Source: Methanosarcinales archaeon
GTDB lineage: Archaea > Halobacteriota > Methanosarcinia > Methanosarcinales > Methanogasteraceae
DNA: 5,479 bases
Reading direction: 5' to 3'
Assembly: GCA_003661105.1 (NCBI GenBank)
Contig: QMVM01000147.1
Location: forward strand, 1-5,479
How positions within the stretch are numbered: the stretch's first letter is position 1; every line of letters starts with the position of its first letter. A program made the translations under genes and the position numbers. Below are positions 1-5,389 of this stretch, in pieces. The notes below the pieces were generated by a model. It saw nothing but the letters and a program-made list of their open reading frames with translations. It was not told the origin of the DNA and made no database searches.

Positions 1-9
1 AAGAAAGAA

Positions 10-1176
10 ATGATACTGATTATTGGAATGGTCGCCATACTGGCGATGGTGCCGTCTGCATGTGCAGACGCGATTATTATTGACCATACATGCACGGACC
101 TCTCAGAGATTCCGGATGAGTGGATAGATCAATCGAAGGATAACCTCCACATTGCTTACCAGCATACATCTCACGGCAGCCAGTTGGTCACTGGCATGAA
201 CGCGCTTAAAAATTTCCCTGCATTCGGATTAAAGTACGAGTGGTCTGATAGCGGAGCAAGCGGTCTCGATCTGGATGATAAAGGCATACCCGGTGAAAAA
301 CCTGATTTGAGTCAGGGCGATTATATTGATGGAAACGGCGTCACTCCATGGGTGACTGCAACTCGGAATTTGTTGAATAGTACTGATAATTACCATGTAA
401 ATGTCATTATGTGGTCATGGTGCAGCATCAATGGTCATAATATCTCGCGTTATCTCGAAAACATGGAGATACTTGTTTCTGAATATAGTGCGGGCGGGTC
501 CAATCCAAGAGCTGCAGAACATCCTGTCAAGTTTGTGTTCATGACAGGTCATGCACAAGGGCAGGGTGAAGGTGGTTTCATCCATACTGCAAATGAACAG
601 ATAAGGCAGCATTGTCTGGATAATGGCAGAATTTTGTTTGATTTCGCGGATATAGAAAATTATGACCCCGATGGAAATTATTACTATGATAGACCAATGT
701 GGGATGATTTGAACTATACTAAAATATCATATAGGGACAGTAACTGGGGCGTCGAATGGTGTACTGCCAATGTCGGTTCCGAACTTGAGCAATTGACAAC
801 AGGAAACAACGTCGAGGGTTACAGCGGTTGCAGTAGCTGCGCACATTGCGGGTTGGCTGGTGCCGGTAACACCATGAATTGTGTGCTCAAGGGCAGAGCC
901 GTCTGGCATATGATGGCACGCCTCGCGGGCTGGGACGGTGGTCAGCCAGAGCAACCGATCTGCGGCGACGTCACTGGTGATGGTAGTATCGATACGGTCG
1001 ATCTCGTGCTGCTCCTTAAACACTGCATCAACCCCGCCGGCAATCCGATCGCTAATGCGTGTACTGGCGATATCGATGGCAATGGCTACATCAACGTACT
1101 CGACGTGCGGCTGCTGATGGGATATCTTGCAAATCCGACAGGGTACTCGCTGAACTGCCTATATGCAGGAGTCTAA
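10..1176 (+). CDS. Secreted SGNH-hydrolase-like protein with C-terminal dockerin (5' end possibly outside window)
   Basis: The predicted product is an extracellular protein of 388 residues. Residues 1-19 form a signal peptide (hydrophobic core, then A-C-A before D20). Residues 20-310 form one domain with H52/H55/S57 in an HTSHGSQ motif, NVIMWSWCSINGH at 131-143, TGHAQGQG at 179-186, LFDFADIE near 209-216, and a cysteine cluster C274, C277, C280, C291. This layout recalls a secreted SGNH/GDSL-esterase-like family often found with dockerins, but I cannot confirm a catalytic triad, so the reaction is unknown. A Pro/Gln linker (311-316) leads to a dockerin at 318-383 with two Ca-binding loops (DVTGDGSIDTVD, DIDGNGYINVLD). 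The frame is open to the window edge (codons K-K-E before M1). These lysines would suit a signal peptide n-region, so the true start may be upstream. The next gene follows after 2 nt. Extracellular dockerin protein is well supported; enzyme activity is a guess. Confidence 0.85.
   Translation: MILIIGMVAILAMVPSACADAIIIDHTCTDLSEIPDEWIDQSKDNLHIAYQHTSHGSQLVTGMNALKNFPAFGLKYEWSDSGASGLDLDDKGIPGEKPDLSQGDYIDGNGVTPWVTATRNLLNSTDNYHVNVIMWSWCSINGHNISRYLENMEILVSEYSAGGSNPRAAEHPVKFVFMTGHAQGQGEGGFIHTANEQIRQHCLDNGRILFDFADIENYDPDGNYYYDRPMWDDLNYTKISYRDSNWGVEWCTANVGSELEQLTTGNNVEGYSGCSSCAHCGLAGAGNTMNCVLKGRAVWHMMARLAGWDGGQPEQPICGDVTGDGSIDTVDLVLLLKHCINPAGNPIANACTGDIDGNGYINVLDVRLLMGYLANPTGYSLNCLYAGV
53..70. repeat. 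Perfect 8-bp inverted repeat with 2-nt spacer inside the signal-peptide coding region
   Basis: CGTCTGCA at 53-60 and TGCAGACG at 63-70 are exact reverse complements around TG. In the mRNA they could fold as a short hairpin with part of the inner pairs open. The region encodes the cleavage end of the signal peptide (P-S-A-C-A-D), so codon choice could also produce it by chance. Confidence 0.5.
961..1158 (+). other. Dockerin domain 1 (type-I-like, two EF-hand-like loops)
   Basis: Residues 318-383 of the first secreted protein. Each repeat has the D-x-[TD]-G-[DN]-G-x-I-[DN]-x-x-D calcium loop followed by a helix (LVLLLKHC, VRLLMGYL). This is the dockerin pattern, which in known systems binds a cohesin module. 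Cysteines 318, 339, 351 and 383 bracket each repeat. The domain is richer in G+C than the gene body in front of it. Confidence 0.9.
1167..1171 (+). promoter_or_regulatory. Ribosome binding site of the beta-helix gene
   Basis: AGGAG lies inside the last codons of the first gene, 7 nt before the ATG at 1179. It decides the start: an in-frame ATG at 1059 would add 40 Arg/Trp-rich residues that overlap the upstream dockerin and would bury the signal peptide. Stop TAA (1174-1176) and start are 2 nt apart, so translational coupling is likely. Confidence 0.8.
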
Positions 1177-1178
1177 TC

Positions 1179-2804
1179 ATGAACTGGCAGGCAATCAGAA
1201 CGCTGGTTCTGCTCGCAACCGCAATGAGCCTGCTAAGCACCGACATCGCGTCCGCAGACACGATTTGTGTGCCTGACGACCGTGCCAGAATCCAGTGGGC
1301 TGTGGACAACGCAACCGATGGCGATACAATCATTGTGCAGGATGGCACCTACTCAGAGAACGTGGATGTGAATAAGCGACTGGTGATTCGGTCAGAGAAC
1401 GGCGCGGAAAGCTGTATCGTGGACGCATCGGATCCACATGATCATGTCTTTGAAATCTTATCGGATTCAGTTGTGATCAATGGATTTACTGTGCGAAACA
1501 CAGCCGGTACGGGCATACATGTTGCAGATAGCGATCATGTCAACATCTCCGACTGTGTGGTAGAGAATAACGTGTTCGGTATTCGCACCACTTCCTCAGA
1601 TTACTCAGATATCACGAGAAACATCGTTAGGGACAACACGAATGGCATCTGTCTTGCATCATCTCCTTACGCCACGCTCACAGAGAATACTCTCTCTAAT
1701 AACAGAGTCCGAAATCTTGGCACATCCGGAACGGACTCGGATTCATACTGGCGTAAACATAACATTGACACAACCAACACGGTAAATGGAAAGCCGGTCT
1801 ACTACTACGTAGACTCCAACGATCTAACCATAGAGAATCTGGATGCAGGTCATATCACACTCGTGGATTGTAACAATGCCACAGTCAGGGGGTGCCGTGT
1901 AATCGGTTGTGACGAACTCCAACTCACATCTACAGACGACAGCTTGATTGAAGGAAATACGGTATGCGGTACCGAATACGCTATCTGGCTGCTCTACTCG
2001 AGCAATAACGTTGTTCGGGGCAATACCGCAAACGACAACGATGGCAGCGGAAATGGCATCAGAGTCCAGCATGGTGTAGATAACCGGATTGAGAACAATA
2101 CACTCAAGAGAAATTACATGGGGGTGTATGCAGAGGGCTGTGAGAATACTACCATAATCAATAACAGGATTGAAGATAATAGCTACGGTTGCTGGTTATA
2201 CAACCAGAACCAGATATTACATAACACGATACAGGGTAGCGAATACCATGGACTGAACATTATGGGGGGCGAGAATCAGGTGGCTGAAAACACAATCATT
2301 GATAATGGTAATACGTCTTGGAGTTGCGGAATCGCATTATCGGGTTCTTTGAGTAACAACTTGATTTACAACAATTACTTTGACAACCCGAACAACGCCC
2401 ATGACGACGGTGTAAACACTTGGAACACCACCAACACAACAGGACATAACATTGTGGGCGGTTCCGAGATCGGTGGCAACTACTGGGGCGATTATGAGGG
2501 GGATGACGCAGACGGCGACGGGTTCGGCGAGGAAGCATACGACATCGCGGGCGGCTTGAATCAGGATTATCTGCCGTTGGTGTGTGCTTCCGCGACCTGC
2601 GGTGACATCACCGGCGACGGGACGATCGACACAGTTGATCTCGTGCTGCTGCTGAAACACTGCGTCACAGGCACGCCGGTTGACCTTTGCATCGGTGATA
2701 TCGATGGTAACGGGAACATCAACGTCCTTGATGTGCGGCTGCTGATGGGCTACATCAACAATCCAGGCGGATATTCGCTCCACTGTGGGTGCGGAGAGGA
2801 ATGA
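1179..2804 (+). CDS. Secreted NosD-like parallel beta-helix protein with C-terminal dockerin
   Basis: The product has 541 residues from the ATG at 1179, chosen for its AGGAG site and for the signal peptide it opens (M-N-W-Q-A-I-R, hydrophobic stretch, A-S-A cleavage before D27). Residues 30-60 (RIQWAVDNATDGDTIIVQDGTY) are the usual cap of periplasmic-copper/NosD-type beta-helix proteins. Residues 60-400 are short N-rich rungs of the V-x-x-N-x-I/V type (for example NGFTVRN, IENNTLKRN, IINNRIEDN), the right-handed beta-helix fold. Residues 424-467 carry the archaeal NosD-type end motif (IVGG, IGGNYWGDY, DADGDGFG, DYLPL). A dockerin occupies 474-536. Such helices bind or cleave polysaccharides or serve as surface adhesins; no catalytic residues can be assigned here. 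There is no membrane anchor, so attachment would be through a cohesin partner. Cotranscribed with the gene before it and followed by a strong terminator. Confidence 0.9.
   Translation: MNWQAIRTLVLLATAMSLLSTDIASADTICVPDDRARIQWAVDNATDGDTIIVQDGTYSENVDVNKRLVIRSENGAESCIVDASDPHDHVFEILSDSVVINGFTVRNTAGTGIHVADSDHVNISDCVVENNVFGIRTTSSDYSDITRNIVRDNTNGICLASSPYATLTENTLSNNRVRNLGTSGTDSDSYWRKHNIDTTNTVNGKPVYYYVDSNDLTIENLDAGHITLVDCNNATVRGCRVIGCDELQLTSTDDSLIEGNTVCGTEYAIWLLYSSNNVVRGNTANDNDGSGNGIRVQHGVDNRIENNTLKRNYMGVYAEGCENTTIINNRIEDNSYGCWLYNQNQILHNTIQGSEYHGLNIMGGENQVAENTIIDNGNTSWSCGIALSGSLSNNLIYNNYFDNPNNAHDDGVNTWNTTNTTGHNIVGGSEIGGNYWGDYEGDDADGDGFGEEAYDIAGGLNQDYLPLVCASATCGDITGDGTIDTVDLVLLLKHCVTGTPVDLCIGDIDGNGNINVLDVRLLMGYINNPGGYSLHCGCGEE
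2598..2786 (+). other. Dockerin domain 2 (type-I-like)
   Basis: Residues 474-536 of the beta-helix protein, with loops DITGDGTIDTVD and DIDGNGNINVLD. It matches dockerin 1 in 47 of 55 positions outside the central linker, which is 3 residues shorter here (8 against 11). The four cysteines (474, 495, 504, 536) are in the same places. A further C538 follows in the C-terminal tail C-G-C-G-E-E. Confidence 0.9.
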
Positions 2805-2835
2805 GGGGGTGGCTTTTTCGCTGCCCTCTTTTTTT
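2804..2835 (+). terminator. Hairpin plus T7 terminator of the dockerin operon
   Basis: AGGGGGTGGC (2804-2813) can pair with GCTGCCCTCT (2820-2829) as ten base pairs, three of them G-T wobbles, around a TTTTTC loop. Seven T residues follow (2829-2835). The stem starts on the last base of the TGA stop codon. In archaea the U tract alone can end transcription; the hairpin makes this an unusually clear signal. It separates the secreted-protein operon from the HdrA gene. Confidence 0.8.
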
Positions 2836-2850
2836 GTATCACCCATAACT

Positions 2851-2865
2851 CGGGATCGCATCCCG
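2851..2865. repeat. Small perfect hairpin in the intergenic region
   Basis: CGGGAT (2851-2856), loop CGC, ATCCCG (2860-2865): six perfect pairs. No T tract follows, so it does not look like a second terminator. It could be a backup 3'-end structure or a protein-binding site; no function can be assigned. Confidence 0.5.
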
Positions 2866-2897
2866 CCACAGTGAGCAATCACCAACCGGCATGAAGG

Positions 2898-2927
2898 GGT
2901 TTATCTAATTATAACCGTAAATAAACC
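2898..2927 (+). promoter_or_regulatory. Probable promoter of the HdrA-MvhD gene, with an inverted repeat around the TATA element
   Basis: The only clearly A/T-rich block before the gene is 2900-2925. TTATAA (2909-2914) fits an archaeal TATA box, centred about 28 nt before the ATG at 2940. This spacing would put the transcript start at or just before the ATG, giving a leaderless mRNA; no Shine-Dalgarno sequence is seen in 2928-2939, which agrees. The TATA block sits inside a perfect 7-bp inverted repeat, GGTTTAT (2898-2904) and ATAAACC (2921-2927), a possible operator. The purine-rich GAAGGGG just upstream (2893-2899) could act as a BRE, although it lies farther from TTATAA than usual. Confidence 0.5.
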
Positions 2928-2939
2928 ACGATCAGCGAT

Positions 2940-5258
2940 ATGCAAATCGGAGTATACATCTGTCACTGCGGGCTTAACATCGGCGGAGTCCTTGATATCG
3001 ATGCAATCGTAGCGGAGGCGAGGGCTTTTGATGGTGTCCACATCGCAAGGGATATCGATTTTGCATGTTCCGATGCAGGGCAGGAAGAGATCAAAGCCGA
3101 TATCGAGAGCGGTATTGACCGCGTCGTCGTAGCCGCGTGTTCGCCGCGTATGCATCATGCGACCTTCGAGCGCCTGCTTGAGGATGCGGGATTGAATCCA
3201 TATCTTCTGGTGATGGTAAACATTCGCGAGCAGTGCTCATGGGTACACTCGGACAACCCCGCGCTTGCGACCCAAAAGGCGATCGATCTGGTGCGCATGG
3301 GCGCAAGCGAGGCAAGAGAACTCGCCCCGATCCCTAAGCGGACGATCCCGATCAATCAAGATGTGCTCGTCATCGGAGCCGGGATTGCAGGCATGACCGC
3401 TGCGCTCGATCTGGCAGATAGTGGCATGAAGGTGTATCTGATCGAGAGGGAGCCGACCATAGGAGGGCGCGCGGCTCTGTACGGGAGTCTCTTCCCGACA
3501 AACGACTGTGCGATCTGCATCATCGCACCCAGGATGACCGACGTCCTCAACCACCGGAACATCGATCTTCGCACGTACGCGGAGGTTGCAGGGGTGGAGG
3601 GCGGTGTCGGCAATTTCAGGGTACGCGGCATCAAGAAACCGCGATTTGTCAAAGAAGATATCTGCAAGGGCTGCATCGACGACTGTGCATGCGTATGCCC
3701 GATCACCGTTCCAAACCAGTTCGATTACGAGATAGGGCTCAGGAAGGCGATCTACGTTCCGATGCCACAGTCCGTACCCATGATTGCATGCATCGATGAG
3801 CACTGCGTCGGCTGCGGACTGTGTGAAGAAGCCTGCCCTCTGGATGCTATCGATTATTTCCAGAAGGAAGAAGAGTTCGAGTTCGATGTAGGTGCAATCA
3901 TCGTTGCGACCGGCTGGAAGCCGTTTGATGCGGCACGCAAGGAGGAGTATGGCTACGGGCGGCACAGGGACGTGATCACGTCGCTGCAACTCGAACGGAT
4001 GCTGAATGCGAGCGGACCCACGTACGGACGCGCAATCCGGCCGTCAACAGGAGAGCTTGCACAGAGAATCGCATTCATCCAGTGCGTCGGGTCAAGAGAT
4101 GCAACCGTTGGCAATAACTACTGTTCTCTCGTCTGCTGCATGGCTGCAATCAAGAGTGCGCAGGCGATCAAGAAAAAAAATCCGGATGCGGATATTTCGA
4201 TTCATTATATTGACATACGGGCATGTGGCAACGGTTATGAGGAATATTACCAGCGCACACAGGAACTCGGGGTCAATTTCATACGTGGCAGAGCCTCCGA
4301 GGTGGTGACGCACGGAAAAAGCGCTGTTATCAGGTACGAGGATACGCTGGCAGACGACGGGATCAACGAGACGGAGTGTGACCTTATCATCCTATCAGTC
4401 GGGCTTGAGGCTGAGAGCGGAATCGGCATCGATATGCAGACCGGAGCAAACGGGTTTATGCAGGTGGCGCATCCGAAACTAAGACCGGTGGAAGCACCTA
4501 CCGATGGCGTCTTCATAGCAGGGTGCGCATCAGGACCAAAGGATATACAGACATCGATCGCACAAGCTGCGGCTGCTGCTTCAAAGGTAAAGACCCTGCT
4601 AACAGACGATCATCTGGAGATCGATCCGATGAGCGCGCACGTGGACGCGGACAAGTGCATCGGGTGCGCGATCTGCATGAGTGTCTGCAAATTCGAAAGC
4701 ATCAGGATGGTGCACGGCAAGGCGGTGGTCGATGAACTTGCTTGCAAGGGCTGTGGTTCGTGCAGCGCCGCATGTCCAAGAGGTGCAATCGAGCCGTACA
4801 TGCACACCGACGCCCAGATCCTCTCGCAGGTACGAACGCTCACAAAGAATGAGTGCCCGCTTATCATTGCGTTTCTCTGCAACTGGTGCGCCTATGCATG
4901 TGCAGACCTGACAGGCGTGCTGCACATCCGGTATCCGACCAACATCCGCGTGATCCGTGTAATGTGCGCAGGACGCGTCAATCCGGGTTTCGTACTCGAG
5001 GCGTTTCGGTGCGGCGCTGATGGCGTACTCGTTGCCGGGTGCAAGATCAGTGAGTGCCATTATATACACGGGAATGTGAATGCAGAGCACAGGATGGCTG
5101 CGCTTTCCGGTCTGCTGGCCGGGGTCGGGATCGATGCGGCGAGGTTGCGCGTCGAATGGATCGATGCATCCGAGAGCAAGCGGTTCGTGGAGATTGTCTC
5201 CGGTTTCGTGGATGAACTGAAAGGAATCGGTCCGATTGGGTCGGAACTGCCTGTATGA
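2940..5258 (+). CDS. hdrA: HdrA-MvhD fusion: FAD and iron-sulfur heterodisulfide reductase subunit A with C-terminal FlpD/MvhD domain
   Basis: A 772-residue cytoplasmic electron-transfer flavoprotein. In the family, HdrA bifurcates or confurcates electrons at FAD among a two-electron donor, ferredoxin and HdrBC; MvhD is the [2Fe-2S] link to the donor enzyme. Domains: N-terminal HdrA domain (1-135; C8-H-C10, C67 in AACSPR, C99 in REQCSWVH); Rossmann FAD site GAGIAG (146-151); inserted ferredoxin domain with cysteines 242, 245, 249, 251, 253 and then 289, 292, 295, 299; second half of the reductase domain (CVGSRD at 382, NNYCSLVCC at 392-400, AGCASGPKDI at 527-536); C-terminal 2x[4Fe-4S] ferredoxin (C573, 576, 579, 583; C602, 605, 608, 612); FlpD/MvhD domain (640-760; CNWC at 647-650, C676, C701, C706). 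The ATG gives the standard family N-terminus. Fusions like this are known, for example HdrA2 of Methanosarcina. Odd points are the five-cysteine first cluster motif, C429 and C654. No hdrB or hdrC follows in the window. Confidence 0.95.
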   Translation: MQIGVYICHCGLNIGGVLDIDAIVAEARAFDGVHIARDIDFACSDAGQEEIKADIESGIDRVVVAACSPRMHHATFERLLEDAGLNPYLLVMVNIREQCSWVHSDNPALATQKAIDLVRMGASEARELAPIPKRTIPINQDVLVIGAGIAGMTAALDLADSGMKVYLIEREPTIGGRAALYGSLFPTNDCAICIIAPRMTDVLNHRNIDLRTYAEVAGVEGGVGNFRVRGIKKPRFVKEDICKGCIDDCACVCPITVPNQFDYEIGLRKAIYVPMPQSVPMIACIDEHCVGCGLCEEACPLDAIDYFQKEEEFEFDVGAIIVATGWKPFDAARKEEYGYGRHRDVITSLQLERMLNASGPTYGRAIRPSTGELAQRIAFIQCVGSRDATVGNNYCSLVCCMAAIKSAQAIKKKNPDADISIHYIDIRACGNGYEEYYQRTQELGVNFIRGRASEVVTHGKSAVIRYEDTLADDGINETECDLIILSVGLEAESGIGIDMQTGANGFMQVAHPKLRPVEAPTDGVFIAGCASGPKDIQTSIAQAAAAASKVKTLLTDDHLEIDPMSAHVDADKCIGCAICMSVCKFESIRMVHGKAVVDELACKGCGSCSAACPRGAIEPYMHTDAQILSQVRTLTKNECPLIIAFLCNWCAYACADLTGVLHIRYPTNIRVIRVMCAGRVNPGFVLEAFRCGADGVLVAGCKISECHYIHGNVNAEHRMAALSGLLAGVGIDAARLRVEWIDASESKRFVEIVSGFVDELKGIGPIGSELPV
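4857..5219 (+). other. FlpD/MvhD domain of the HdrA fusion
   Basis: Residues 640-760 match the small MvhD/FrhD family that normally exists as a separate subunit: FLCNWCAYACAD, IRVIRVMCAGRVNP, FRCGADGVLVAGCKISECHYI and GN. In the family these cysteines hold a [2Fe-2S] cluster that connects HdrA to hydrogenase, formate dehydrogenase or F420-oxidising partners. The fused form removes the need for a separate mvhD gene. The partner oxidoreductase is not encoded in this window. Confidence 0.9.
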
Positions 5259-5322
5259 CGTCGAGCCGTGCCTTGATCGTGGATTTTCTGACGCGCAAGG
5301 TTATCTCAGTGACATCCACCTC
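5259..5322. other. Gap between convergent genes
   Basis: The 64 bases after the HdrA stop hold no credible gene. A weak imperfect hairpin can be drawn (CCTTG 5271-5275 with CAAGG 5296-5300, inner CGT with ACG), and the only T run is TTTT at 5284-5287 in its loop. I see no convincing terminator for either direction. Confidence 0.35.
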
Positions 5323-5389
5323 TTATACCCGGTCAGACATTGCCCCTGCAACATCCCTGAAACGGGGTTCCAGTGCCTTATGCGCAGTT

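Noticed and set aside
52..66. Lipobox-like V-P-S-A-C in the first signal peptide
   Set aside because: The position three before the Cys is Pro instead of Leu or similar, and an A-C-A cleavage site fits better, so a lipoprotein is not supported.
1059..1178. 40-residue N-terminal extension of the beta-helix protein from an in-frame ATG at 1059
   Set aside because: It overlaps the dockerin codons of the first gene, is Arg/Trp-rich without family look, and hides the signal peptide. The ATG at 1179 has an AGGAG site at good spacing.
2337..2885. 182-codon open frame on the minus strand
   Set aside because: It lies antisense to the beta-helix/dockerin gene and runs through the terminator; its peptide resembles no family and it is explained by the codon pattern of the plus-strand gene.
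3237..3989. 250-codon open frame on the minus strand inside the HdrA gene
   Set aside because: Antisense shadow of a highly conserved gene; the His/Arg/Cys-rich peptide has no recognisable domain.
4173..4180. A8 run in the HdrA gene as a possible slippage or frameshift site
   Set aside because: The reading frame is intact on both sides and the codons simply encode K-K-N; no alternative product is suggested.
4895..4907. 13-base identity (TGCATGTGCAGAC) with positions 57-69 of the first gene
   Set aside because: In both places it encodes A-C-A-D in the same frame within unrelated proteins; most likely chance.
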